This document shows, in pieces, positions 54,139-62,400 of a DNA stretch of 64,000 nt (the stretch's first letter is position 1; each line of letters begins with the position of its first letter). The translations under genes and the position numbers were made by a program. Source of the stretch: an uncultured Eubacteriales bacterium (GTDB taxonomy: Bacteria; Bacillota; Clostridia; Christensenellales; CAG-138); the NCBI GenBank assembly GCA_902801845.1, contig CADCJW010000002.1:62001-126000 (forward strand), given 5' to 3'. Below the pieces are notes generated by a model. That model did no database searches, was not told the origin of the DNA, and was given only the letters and a program-made list of their open reading frames with translations.

Positions 54139-55653
54139 ATGAGAGTGTTTATGACCGGCGCCGGGGGCGGCATGGGCTTTGAAAGCTTCAAACAGATGTT
54201 GCCGGATTTAGGAAAACTCTATGATCTGGTGCTCCTCGTCAGGGACAGCGAGAAGAACCGGAAGCTTTTCGCCCCCTATCTGGATACAAAGGGGCTCTCC
54301 ATCCATTGGGGCGACCTCTTGAACCGGGAGGACGTGGCCGCCTGCGTGAAGGGGGCGGATGTCATCCTGCATATCGCGGCCTTCGTGTCCCCCCAGGCGG
54401 ACTACTTCCCCAAGAAGGCCATGGAGAACAACTACGGCTCCACCCGCAACCTGATTGAAGCCATCCAGGCCTTGGGCCAGGGCGACAGCACCCGCTTCGT
54501 CTATATCGGCACCGTGGCGGAGACCGGGGATCGGATGCCGCCCATCCACTGGGGAAGGGTCGGCGACCCCATCAAGCCCAGCATGTTCGACTACTACGCT
54601 GTCAGCAAGGTGGCCGCCGAGCGATACGTCATCGAGAGCGGGTTGAAGTATTGGGTGAGCCTCCGGCAGACGGGCATCATGGGTCCCGCCATGGCGAAGA
54701 TCCGGGATGCCATCCAGTTCCACAACTGCCTGGACAACGTGCTCGAATACGTTTCGGACCGGGACAGCGGCCGGATGATGCGCAATCTCTGCGCCTTTGA
54801 AACAGACGGGACCCTCGACGGCTCGTTCTGGGGGCATATCTACAACATCGGCGGCGGCGGGAGCTGCCGGGTGGACACCTACACCATGTACAAGATCATG
54901 TACGGGGAGATCGGCATCCAAAACATCGACCATGTCATCGACCCCAAGGTCGTCGCCACCAGGAATTTCCACGGCCAGTATTACCTGGACTCCGACAAGC
55001 TGGAGAACTATCTCCACTTCCGGTCCGACAGCATGCAGTATTTCTACGACGCCTATCTCAAAGAGCTCGGCCCCGCCAGGTCCTTCGGCAAAATCATCTG
55101 CAAGCTGCCCGGAGGTCAGAAGCTCATGGGCGCCATCATCCGAAGCACCTTCAGCAAGCTTCTGGACAGCGAACATGGTCCCCGGCGCTGGCTGAAGGAG
55201 AACATGGCGGATCACATCGACGCCTACTGGGGCAGCCGCAAGGCCTGGGAGGCCCTCCCCGAAAAGGCCAGCGAGATGGACCACTTCACCGATTGGGACA
55301 CGGTGGTGCCCATAGACCACGGCTATGACGAGACCAAGCCAGAGAGCGAACTATCCTTGGAGGACATGCAGGGAGCAGCCAGGTTCCGGGGCGGCCAGCT
55401 CCTCTCCGAAGCCATGACCACCGGCGACTGGACCAGCAAGCTCACCTTTCGCTGCGCCTTCGGCCACACCTTCGACGCCAGCCCCCGCCTCATCCTGGAG
55501 GGCGGCCACTGGTGCCCGGAATGCGAGCGCAAGAGCTGGAACTACGGCCGCCGGGCCCAGGTGGACCCCTTCTTCGCCCAGGTCTGGACCCCCCTCCACG
55601 AGCCCGACGAGCTCCGGGAATACCCCAAAGCCGTCACGGAGCTGGACGTATAA
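54139..55653 (+). CDS. SDR family oxidoreductase with C-terminal zinc ribbon
   Basis: A 504-residue protein. Residues 1 to about 320 form an extended SDR: MRVFMTGAGGGMGFESFKQ, ILHIAAFVSPQADY, FVYIGTVAETGD and YYAVSKVAAERY with intact Tyr-x3-Lys. The rest includes a helical region and, near the end, RCAFGHTFDASPRLILEGGHWCPEC, a Cys/His pattern of zinc-ribbon type with two CPxC cysteines. That pairing is unusual for a metabolic SDR. ATG 54139 is preferred to GTG 54130, with AAGGGTGA upstream; it starts right after the first SDR gene. Last gene of the operon. Substrate unknown; an aglycone or oxidised sugar is a guess. Confidence 0.82.
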   Translation: MRVFMTGAGGGMGFESFKQMLPDLGKLYDLVLLVRDSEKNRKLFAPYLDTKGLSIHWGDLLNREDVAACVKGADVILHIAAFVSPQADYFPKKAMENNYGSTRNLIEAIQALGQGDSTRFVYIGTVAETGDRMPPIHWGRVGDPIKPSMFDYYAVSKVAAERYVIESGLKYWVSLRQTGIMGPAMAKIRDAIQFHNCLDNVLEYVSDRDSGRMMRNLCAFETDGTLDGSFWGHIYNIGGGGSCRVDTYTMYKIMYGEIGIQNIDHVIDPKVVATRNFHGQYYLDSDKLENYLHFRSDSMQYFYDAYLKELGPARSFGKIICKLPGGQKLMGAIIRSTFSKLLDSEHGPRRWLKENMADHIDAYWGSRKAWEALPEKASEMDHFTDWDTVVPIDHGYDETKPESELSLEDMQGAARFRGGQLLSEAMTTGDWTSKLTFRCAFGHTFDASPRLILEGGHWCPECERKSWNYGRRAQVDPFFAQVWTPLHEPDELREYPKAVTELDV

Positions 55654-55678
55654 AAGGGGCCGGGATCACCCCCGGCCC
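55652..55678 (-). terminator. Terminator of the ylmH transcript
   Basis: Eight-base stem GGGCCGGG / CCCGGCCC, followed on the minus strand by TTTTA. It touches the stop codon of the convergent SDR gene. Confidence 0.7.
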
Positions 55679-55701
55679 ACGACCATTCGAATTCGACAGC
55701 A

Positions 55702-56448
55702 TCACAGATACACCTCCGCCTCTACGAAGAGGCGGTCTTTTTTGGAGCGGCCGCCGATGGCCTTGAGACGGCCCTTGCCGTGGCCCCGGAGGGAGAGCAC
55801 GTCCCCCGCCTTCACCGGGGCGTCCGTTCGCTCGCAGGGGGCGTAGTTGAGGCTGGCCCCGCCCATGCGGATGAACTCCGCCGCCGCCGTGCGGCTCAGA
55901 CCGAACATGGCCCCCGTCACCGCGTCCAACCGCAGGCTCTTGACCGTGAAGGAAAGGACCTTCACCCGGACCGCCTGTGTCGGCACCTCCGAAAGAAGGC
56001 AGGGGGTCACGCTCACGCTGATCCGGCCCACCTTCTTCAGCTCCTCCAGCAGAAGGGGCTCCACGGTCGGCAGGCAGAACAGATACGCCGTATCGCCGAA
56101 GATGCGCAGATCCCCCAAGGATTCCCGCCGGATGCCCAGGCCCAGGGCGGCCCCCAGATAGTCCCGATGACCGGGGGTGCCGAAGTGAGCCTCGATCCGC
56201 ACCGCGCAGATATGCTCCGCCGGGTCGAACGCTTCCGGCCCCATATGCTCGGGCAAAAAGAAGGCCACCTGCCGCTCGCAGCCCTCCTGACCGCCAAAAA
56301 GCACCAGGTCCGATCCGGAGTGATACTGCCGCAGGGCGTACCCCTCCGCCGGGGTGAGGAACCCCGTCTTCGTCACCACGCCCCGGCGCTGGGCCCGGTC
56401 CGCAAGGTCGTCGATGCGCTTGAAAAACTCGCTGTTGTCCATGGTCAT
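55702..56448 (-). CDS. YlmH-like S4-domain RNA-binding protein
   Basis: A 248-residue protein of the YlmH family. The C-terminal S4 domain is RLDAVTGAMFGLSRTAAAEFIRMGGASLNY followed by VKAGDVLSLRGHGKGRLKAI. The N-terminal part FFKRIDDLADRAQRRGVVTKTGFLTPAE and the middle HICAVRIEAHFGTPGHRDYLGALGLG-like stretch are typical. YlmH homologues bind the ribosome and have been linked to rescue of nascent chains stalled on large subunits. Its ATG overlaps the stop codon of the GTPase-nuclease gene, linking two ribosome-associated proteins. Confidence 0.88.
   Translation of the reverse strand: MTMDNSEFFKRIDDLADRAQRRGVVTKTGFLTPAEGYALRQYHSGSDLVLFGGQEGCERQVAFFLPEHMGPEAFDPAEHICAVRIEAHFGTPGHRDYLGAALGLGIRRESLGDLRIFGDTAYLFCLPTVEPLLLEELKKVGRISVSVTPCLLSEVPTQAVRVKVLSFTVKSLRLDAVTGAMFGLSRTAAAEFIRMGGASLNYAPCERTDAPVKAGDVLSLRGHGKGRLKAIGGRSKKDRLFVEAEVYL
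55716..55743 (+). terminator. Terminator of the rhamnoside operon
   Basis: CCGCCTC / GAGGCGG stem with a six-base loop and TCTTTTTT. It lies inside the 3' coding end of the convergent ylmH gene. Confidence 0.75.
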
Positions 56449-59003
56449 TGGTTGCTCCGCCGGATGGTCTCGGCGATCCTCTCCAGGATCAGATCCACCT
56501 CGCCCTTGAACTCCGCCGAGGAGGTCCTGAGCACCCCGGACCGCAGGGCCCCCAGCCGGATCAGGGAATCGGAGGTCACCACCCGGACCGTCTCGTTCTT
56601 CCCGATCTCGCTGACCAGCCGCTCGATGTACATGTCCGCGGTCTCGTTCTCCTTGGTGTACACCACGTGGACCGCCCCCTCGGTGTATCGCTCCCCCTGG
56701 CCCCCGGGGACCTGGTAGGCGTCGAACACCAGCACCACCTCGGAGGCGGTGTAGCTCTGGTAGTTGACCAGGATCTCGGTGAGCTTCGATCGGGCCAGAT
56801 CCAGGCTCTTTTGGGAGAGGGCCTTCAGCTCCTCCCAGGCGAAGATCACGTTGTATCCGTCCACGATGAGCCGCTCCGGGGCTTTCTGTGTCGGCGGCTC
56901 CGCCACGGGGGCGCTGACGATCCGGGGTGGGATATAGGGCTCGGTCCGGCGGGCGGGACCGAACTCCCGCTCCATGATGGCCTCCAGCTCCTTCTCGTCG
57001 ATGTCCAGATTCCGCCGCCGAAGCTTGGGCTGGGGCGCCGCCGGGGGCACCTCCTTGCCGAAGCCGGTGTCCAAATGCATGTACTCCCTAACGTCCTTCC
57101 ACTTCACCACCATGCCCGCCCCGTGGGCGCAGAACACGCTGTCCGGCGTGTTGTCGAGATCGCTCTCCGGGTCGTAGCCTCGCTCGGCGATGACGGCCTC
57201 CGCATTTTGGCAGGGCCGATACCCCTCCACCCGGCAGGAGAGCCGTCCCCGGCCTCGGGTGTAGGTGGCCACGTCCAGCATATAGTTGGCCATGGCGGAT
57301 ACGGGGGCGGAGCCGGTGAGCACCATGCGCCCGCCCGCCTCCTCCGGGGCCCCATGCTCGCCGCCCATGGCCTGGATGTCGCTGATGGCCCGGCCCACGT
57401 CGGCAAAGGGCACCTCCAGCCGGAAGCGGTAGTAGGGCTCCAGCAGCACGCTTTTGGCCTGCATGAGCCCCTGGCGCACCGCCCGGTAGGTGGCCTGGCG
57501 AAAATCCCCGCCCTCGGTGTGCTTGAGATGGGCCCGGCCGGCGATCAACGTGATCTTCACGTCCGTCAGCGGCGAGCCGGTGAGCACCCCCAGATGCTCC
57601 TTCTCCGCCAGATGGGTCAAGATGAGCCGCTGCCAGTTGAGATCCAGGTCGTCCTCACTGACCGCGGAGGCGAACTGCAAGCCGCTGCCCGGTTCTCCCG
57701 GCTCCAGCAGCAGATGGACCTCCGCATAGTGGCGCAGGGGCTCGAAATGGCCCACCCCCTCCATGGGGGCGGCGATGGTCTCCCGGTAGAGGATGCGCCC
57801 CGCGCCCACGGCGACCTTCAGATCGAACCGCTCCCGGATCAGGGATACCAGCACGTCCGTCTGCAGAGGCCCCATGAGCTGGGCCTGGATCTCCCCCAGA
57901 TCGGGCTGCCAGGCGATGTGGAGCAAGGGCTCCTCTTCCTCCAGCTGTCGAAGCTTGGGCAGCACCGTCCGGGCATCCACCCCGGGCGGCAGATCGATCC
58001 TGTACCCCAGGGCCGGGGTGAGCAGCGGCGTTTCGCTGTCCGGCTCCGCCCCCAGGCCCTGGCCGGGCCGGGTCTTGGTGAGCCCGGTCACCGCCACCAC
58101 GTCCCCGGCAGAGACGGTTTGGACCGTCTCGAACTTTTGCCCGGAATACAGCCGCAGCTGGGCCGCCTTCTCCTCCACCACTTCCCCGTCGGCGCCCCCA
58201 TAGCGCAGGGTGTCCCGAACGGAGAGGGTGCCGCCGGTGAGCTTCAGATAGGTGAGCCGCCCCGCCTGGGGGTCCCGGCCGATCTTATAGACCCGGGCGC
58301 CGAAGATGGCGGGCCAGACGGGCTCCGGGGCAAATTTCGTCAACAGGGCAAGGAATTCGTCCACTCCCTCCAGCCGCAGGCCGGAGCCGAAGCAGACGGG
58401 AAAAAGCTTCCGGGTCTGAATGAGGCGGACGATCTCCTCGTCGGGCATATGGCCCGATCCCATATAGGCTTCCAGGGCCCCGTCGTCCAGCATGGCCAGC
58501 GCTTCCTCGTCCTCCACGGGGAAGGGCACGCAGCCCTCGCCGAAGCAGGCTTTCAGGTCCGAAAGCAGCTCCGCCCGGCTCTGCCTGGCGGCGTCCATCT
58601 TGGTGACGAAGATAAAGGTGGGCACCCGTCCCCGCCGCAGCAGGGACCAAAGGGTCTCCGTGTGGGCCTGGACCCCGTCCGTGCCGCTGACGACCAGGAT
58701 CCCTACGTCCATGGCGGCCACGGCCCGCTCGGTCTCGCCGGACAGATCCGCATGGCCCGGGGTATCCAAAAGGGTCAGCTCCAGCTCGTTCGTCCTGAGC
58801 CGGGCCTGCTTGGAGAAGATGGTGATACCCCGCTCCCGCTCCAGGGCATGGGTGTCCAAAAAGGTGTCCCGATGGTCCACCCGACCCAGCTTCCGGAGCA
58901 CGCCGGCGCGAAACAGCAGCGCTTCGGCCAAGGTGGTCTTCCCCGCGTCCACGTGGGCCAAAATGCCGGCGGTCAGTTTTTTGATTGTCTTCGCTTCGTC
59001 CAT
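56445..59003 (-). CDS. TetM-like translational GTPase fused to a Rae1/YacP NYN nuclease
   Basis: An 852-residue fusion. Residues 1 to about 650 are an EF-G/TetM-type ribosomal GTPase: GILAHVDAGKTTLAEALLF (P-loop), RGITI, LLDTPGHADL, FVTKMD, then domains II to V. Residues 710-845 are a NYN endonuclease of the YacP/Rae1 type: RLIVDGYNVIFAWEELK, VVLVFDAYQVPGG, VVYTKENETADMYIERL, VVTSDSLIRLGALRSGVLR, with the catalytic Asp residues present and close to Bacillus Rae1. Rae1 cuts mRNA in the ribosomal A site; TetM relatives displace A-site ligands. The fusion suggests a GTPase that delivers a nuclease to the A site. Genuine tetracycline resistance is uncertain. Cotranscribed with ylmH. Confidence 0.9.
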   Translation of the reverse strand: MDEAKTIKKLTAGILAHVDAGKTTLAEALLFRAGVLRKLGRVDHRDTFLDTHALERERGITIFSKQARLRTNELELTLLDTPGHADLSGETERAVAAMDVGILVVSGTDGVQAHTETLWSLLRRGRVPTFIFVTKMDAARQSRAELLSDLKACFGEGCVPFPVEDEEALAMLDDGALEAYMGSGHMPDEEIVRLIQTRKLFPVCFGSGLRLEGVDEFLALLTKFAPEPVWPAIFGARVYKIGRDPQAGRLTYLKLTGGTLSVRDTLRYGGADGEVVEEKAAQLRLYSGQKFETVQTVSAGDVVAVTGLTKTRPGQGLGAEPDSETPLLTPALGYRIDLPPGVDARTVLPKLRQLEEEEPLLHIAWQPDLGEIQAQLMGPLQTDVLVSLIRERFDLKVAVGAGRILYRETIAAPMEGVGHFEPLRHYAEVHLLLEPGEPGSGLQFASAVSEDDLDLNWQRLILTHLAEKEHLGVLTGSPLTDVKITLIAGRAHLKHTEGGDFRQATYRAVRQGLMQAKSVLLEPYYRFRLEVPFADVGRAISDIQAMGGEHGAPEEAGGRMVLTGSAPVSAMANYMLDVATYTRGRGRLSCRVEGYRPCQNAEAVIAERGYDPESDLDNTPDSVFCAHGAGMVVKWKDVREYMHLDTGFGKEVPPAAPQPKLRRRNLDIDEKELEAIMEREFGPARRTEPYIPPRIVSAPVAEPPTQKAPERLIVDGYNVIFAWEELKALSQKSLDLARSKLTEILVNYQSYTASEVVLVFDAYQVPGGQGERYTEGAVHVVYTKENETADMYIERLVSEIGKNETVRVVTSDSLIRLGALRSGVLRTSSAEFKGEVDLILERIAETIRRSNQ

Positions 59004-59027
59004 GATTGATCCGGTCCCTTTTGCAAA

Positions 59028-59056
59028 AGTGTACCTGCAAATCCGAAAAGAATCAA
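59028..59056 (-). promoter_or_regulatory. Promoter of the GTPase-nuclease gene
   Basis: TTGATT (59051-59056) and TACACT (59028-59033), 17 bp apart, about 25 bases before the ATG. Confidence 0.6.
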
Positions 59057-59059
59057 GCG

Positions 59060-59088
59060 AAAAAAAGAGCCCCGGAAGATCCGGGGCT
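59060..59088 (-). terminator. Terminator of the M18 aminopeptidase gene
   Basis: Nine-base stem AGCCCCGGA / TCCGGGGCT with a three-base loop, then C and a run of seven T on the minus strand. Confidence 0.92.
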
Positions 59089-59100
59089 TTGTTACATAAA

Positions 59101-60471
59101 TCAGGCGTTGAGCAGGAAGGCGTGATAGGCTTTCACAGCCTCGTACAGATCCGCCTTGGAGATGATCTCCCAGGGGGCGTGCATGGAGAGGACCGCCACG
59201 CCGCTGTCGATGACGTTCATGCCGTAGAGGGCGCAGATGTAGGCGATGGTGCCGCCGCCGCCCTGATCCACCTTACCCAGCTCAGCGGTCTGGTAGACCA
59301 CCTTGCCCGCCTCCATGATGGCGCGGAGCTTGCCCAGGTACTCGGCGTTGGCATCGTTGCTGCCGGACTTGCCCCGGGCGCCGGTGTACTTGTTGAAGCA
59401 CACGCCCTTGCCAAGGAAGGCGGCGTTCTTCTTCTCGAACATGCCCGCGTAGGAGGGGTCGAAGCCCGCGCTCACGTCGCAGGAGAGCATGCGGCTGTTC
59501 TGCAGGGCCCGGCGGAGCCTGAGCTCGCTGTATGCGCCCAGCTTATCCAGGATCTCCGCCATGGCGTTCTCGAAATACCGGGCCTGCATGCCCGTGGCGC
59601 CCACGCTGCCGATCTCCTCCTTGTCGGCCAGGATGCAGCAGCAGGTGTATTTGGGGGTGTCGGTGATTTGGAACATGGCCTCGATCTCCGCGTAGGCGCA
59701 GACCCGATCGTCGTGGCCGTAGCCGATGACCATGCTGCGGTCCAAACCAAAGTCACGGCTCTTGCCCGCGGGGACCACCTCGATTTCGGCGGAGACGAAG
59801 TCCTCCTCCTCCATGCCGTACTTCTCCTTCAGGATGGCCAGAACGGCGGCCTTCACGGGCTCCTTCTCCACGTCCTTTTGGGGCTTGCCGCCCACGATCA
59901 CGTCCAGGGCCTCCCCCTCGATGACCACGGTGGCCTTCTTGTCCATCTGGGTGGCGGAAAGGTGGATGAGCAGATCGGAAATGCCCACCACCGGGTCCTC
60001 CTCGTCCTCGCCGATGACCACGTCCACCACCGTGCCGTCCTTCTTGGCCACCACGCCGTGAAGGGCCAGGGGCAGGGTGACCCACTGATACTTCTTGATG
60101 CCGCCGTAGTAGTGGGTGTCGAGATACGCAAGGTCGGAATCCTCATAGAGGGGGTTCTGCTTAAGATCCATCCGGGGGCTGTCGATGTGAGCGCCAACGA
60201 TGTTGATGCCCTGATCGAGGGGCTCGGTGCCGATGATATAGAGCTGGACCGCCTTGTTCATGGTGTTCACATACACCCGGTCCCCTGCTTTCAAGGTTTC
60301 GACCTTGGCAAGGTCCACATACCCGGCCTTCTCCGCCCGGCGGATGGTCTCCCGGGCGCACTCCCGCTCGGTCTTGCTGCTGTCCAAAAAGGCCCGATAG
60401 GCCTTGCCCAGGTCCATGACCTTCTTCTCTTCCCGCTTCTTGTACGTCGTCCACGCGTTGACCCGTTCCAT
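59101..60471 (-). CDS. M18 family aminopeptidase
   Basis: A 456-residue zinc aminopeptidase of the aspartyl aminopeptidase type, which forms large tetrahedral cytoplasmic complexes and trims acidic N-termini. Metal ligands in order: VGAHIDSPR, a bridging Asp in GYGHDDRVCAY, DKEEIGSVGATG with the catalytic Glu, and SMHAPWEIISKADLYE at the end. AGGAGG lies six bases before the ATG. It stands alone with its own promoter and terminator. Confidence 0.95.
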   Translation of the reverse strand: MERVNAWTTYKKREEKKVMDLGKAYRAFLDSSKTERECARETIRRAEKAGYVDLAKVETLKAGDRVYVNTMNKAVQLYIIGTEPLDQGINIVGAHIDSPRMDLKQNPLYEDSDLAYLDTHYYGGIKKYQWVTLPLALHGVVAKKDGTVVDVVIGEDEEDPVVGISDLLIHLSATQMDKKATVVIEGEALDVIVGGKPQKDVEKEPVKAAVLAILKEKYGMEEEDFVSAEIEVVPAGKSRDFGLDRSMVIGYGHDDRVCAYAEIEAMFQITDTPKYTCCCILADKEEIGSVGATGMQARYFENAMAEILDKLGAYSELRLRRALQNSRMLSCDVSAGFDPSYAGMFEKKNAAFLGKGVCFNKYTGARGKSGSNDANAEYLGKLRAIMEAGKVVYQTAELGKVDQGGGGTIAYICALYGMNVIDSGVAVLSMHAPWEIISKADLYEAVKAYHAFLLNA

Positions 60472-60501
60472 CTTTTACCTCCTGATCTTGCATTCTTCCC
60501 C

Positions 60502-60530
60502 AGTATACGCCAGCCCTGGGAAAAAGTAAA
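60502..60530 (-). promoter_or_regulatory. Promoter of the M18 aminopeptidase gene
   Basis: TTTACT (60525-60530) and TATACT (60502-60507), 17 bp apart, about 30 bases upstream of the ATG. Confidence 0.7.
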
Positions 60531-60609
60531 GCCGCCGAACGCTTTTGGGGCTGGCGGTTTGCAAAATATATCTGTATACTATAGGGAAAAGGACGAAAGG
60601 GCGAAAGCG

Positions 60610-61296
60610 ATGGCGATACGGGCGATCCTTTGGGATGTGGATGGAACGCTGCTGGATTTTCTGGCGGCGGAGAAGGCCGCCGTCCAGCGGCTGTTCGGCG
60701 AGTTTGGGCTGGGGCCATGCACCGACGGGATGGTGGCCCGGTACTCCGCCATCAACGACGCCTACTGGAAGCGGCTGGAGCGGGGCGAGATCCCCAAGCA
60801 GGAGGTGCTGCTGGGCCGGTTTCGGGATTTCTTTTCGGAGCTGGGGATCGACCCGGGCCTCAGCGAGCCTTTCAATGCCCGGTATCAGCTGGCCCTGGGG
60901 GACACGGTCGTCTACCGGGACGACAGCCTGACCATCGTCAAGGCCCTCCGCGGCAAGGTGAAGCAGTATGTGGTGTCCAACGGCACCGTCGTCGCCCAGA
61001 CGAAGAAGCTGGAGCGGTCCCACCTGGGGGAATGGATGGACGGCGTCTTCCTCTCCGAACAGCTGGGGGCCGAAAAGCCCAGCATGGCTTTCTTCGACCA
61101 GGTCTTTGCCGCCCTGCCGGACCTTGACAAAGAGGATATGCTGATCGTGGGGGACTCTTTGACCAGCGACATGAAGGGGGGCCTCGCCGCCGGCATCCCC
61201 ACCTGCTGGTACAACCCCTTCCATCATCCCCGCCCCGCGGACATGGCCATAGACTACGAGATAGAGGATCTGCACCAGGTGCTGGAGCTGCTGTAA
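60610..61296 (+). CDS. HAD family hydrolase, YjjG/YfnB type
   Basis: A 228-residue phosphatase. HAD motifs: LWDVDGTLLDF (nucleophile and acid Asp), VVSNGT, KP in GAEKPSMAFFDQV, and IVGDSLTSDMKGG. The helical cap between residues 20 and 85 and the GDSLTSDMxGG form are typical of the YjjG pyrimidine nucleotidase group, which removes non-canonical pyrimidine nucleotides. The ribosome site is weak (AAAGGGCGAAAGCG). A TATACT box lies at 60576-60581 without a clear -35. It is divergent from the aminopeptidase gene. Confidence 0.85.
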   Translation: MAIRAILWDVDGTLLDFLAAEKAAVQRLFGEFGLGPCTDGMVARYSAINDAYWKRLERGEIPKQEVLLGRFRDFFSELGIDPGLSEPFNARYQLALGDTVVYRDDSLTIVKALRGKVKQYVVSNGTVVAQTKKLERSHLGEWMDGVFLSEQLGAEKPSMAFFDQVFAALPDLDKEDMLIVGDSLTSDMKGGLAAGIPTCWYNPFHHPRPADMAIDYEIEDLHQVLELL

Positions 61297-61333
61297 AAAA
61301 AGACCCCGGGGACCAAAGCCCCGGGGTGTGTTT
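61294..61333. terminator. Bidirectional terminator between HAD and apbE genes
   Basis: Nine-base stem ACCCCGGGG / CCCCGGGGT around a seven-base loop. T-runs flank it on both strands, so it serves the two convergent genes. Confidence 0.9.
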
Positions 61334-62314
61334 TTATGATTCAGGGAAGCCGGCGGTGGTTTGGACCGTGCCGTCGGCGAGGACGAAGAGGGCCTCCGCC
61401 TCCGGGATGGTGTCTATGAGGGCCATGCCCCGCTCCGCCCCCAAAAGGAGGCAGGCCGTGGACAGGGCGTCCCCCCACAGGGAGCTTTCGGAAAGGACGG
61501 TCACCGCCAGCAGGCCCCGGTCCGCCGGGAAGCCGGTGAAGGGATCCAGCACGTGATGATAGCGCATGCCCTGATGCTCGAAGTACCGCTCGTAGGTGCC
61601 GGAGGTGACCAGGCTCTTATCCCGGAGGGCCAGGACTCGGAGCATCTCCCCCGCCGCCGTGGGGCTTTGGACGCCGATGGAAAAGGGCTGCCGCCCCGGC
61701 TTCTCCCCCAGGAGCAGGATGTTCCGCCCCAGGTCCAGAACGGCGCTCTGCACGCCCCGTGCAAGCAGCAGTTCCTTCACCTTGTCTGCGATATACCCCT
61801 TGGCCAGGGCCCCCAGATCCACCCGCATGCCGGGGCGAACGAGATACGCGGTGCCGGCCGCCTCGTCCAAAATAAGGTCGTCCATGCCCAGCAGACCCAA
61901 AGCGGCGGAGAGCTCCTCCTCCGTGGGATAGTGGCCCCCGTTCCGGATGTCCCACAGGTCGATGAGGGGCCCCACGGTCACGTCCAGATACCCGCCCGTC
62001 TTTTCATACATCTCCTTGGCGAAGCGGAGCAGTTCCATGGTCTCGGAGGAAACGGTCACGGGCTTCACCCCCGCGGCAGCCTGGAGCCATCCTATATCGC
62101 TGAAGGGAGAATAGGCGTCCAGCAGGTCGCTGAGCCGCCGGATCTCGGAAAAGGCCGCGTCCAGGTCCGCCGCCCGGGCCCCGTAGAGGGTCAGGGTAAC
62201 CACCGTGTCCAAAAGGTAGTCCGTGCGGGAAAGGGGCTGCCCGGCTTTGGTGCAGCCGCCCAACAGGGACAGGCACAGCAGCGCCGCCAGCAAAAGTGCG
62301 ATCGTTTTGCGCAT
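61334..62314 (-). CDS. apbE: FAD:protein FMN transferase (ApbE), lipoprotein
   Basis: A 326-residue flavin transferase that attaches FMN covalently to Thr or Ser in exported domains such as those of RnfD and RnfG. The lipobox LLGGC near residue 21 makes it an outer-face lipoprotein. Family marks: LLDTVVTLTLYG, the GYLDVTVGPLIDLW region, RVDLGALAKGYIADKV, LVTSGTYERYF, HHVLDPFTGFPA and the metal-site DALSTACLLLG. ATG 62314 has GGGGAGGG six bases upstream. It is the obvious maturation factor for the fused RnfDG encoded 40 kb away. Confidence 0.95.
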   Translation of the reverse strand: MRKTIALLLAALLCLSLLGGCTKAGQPLSRTDYLLDTVVTLTLYGARAADLDAAFSEIRRLSDLLDAYSPFSDIGWLQAAAGVKPVTVSSETMELLRFAKEMYEKTGGYLDVTVGPLIDLWDIRNGGHYPTEEELSAALGLLGMDDLILDEAAGTAYLVRPGMRVDLGALAKGYIADKVKELLLARGVQSAVLDLGRNILLLGEKPGRQPFSIGVQSPTAAGEMLRVLALRDKSLVTSGTYERYFEHQGMRYHHVLDPFTGFPADRGLLAVTVLSESSLWGDALSTACLLLGAERGMALIDTIPEAEALFVLADGTVQTTAGFPES

Positions 62315-62344
62315 GGCCGTCCCTCCCCTCGTTTCTTTTAGGAT

Positions 62345-62373
62345 AGTATACTCTTTTTCTTTCCGTTGCACAA
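62345..62373 (-). promoter_or_regulatory. Promoter of apbE
   Basis: TTGTGC (62368-62373) and TATACT (62345-62350), 17 bp apart. Its -35 shares four bases with the -35 of the divergent barnase promoter. Confidence 0.6.
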
Positions 62374-62394
62374 TGGGGTCCCGGGGTGTATACT
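62366..62394 (+). promoter_or_regulatory. Promoter of the barnase gene
   Basis: TTGCAC (62366-62371) and TATACT (62389-62394), 17 bp apart. Six bases separate the -10 box from the ATG at 62401, so the predicted transcript starts at the ATG itself. Confidence 0.65.
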
Positions 62395-62400
62395 GAGGGC

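Noticed and set aside
56445..59003. Genuine tetracycline resistance determinant
   Set aside because: The GTPase part is TetM-like, but the NYN fusion and operon with ylmH point to a housekeeping or stress role; no mobile element flanks it.
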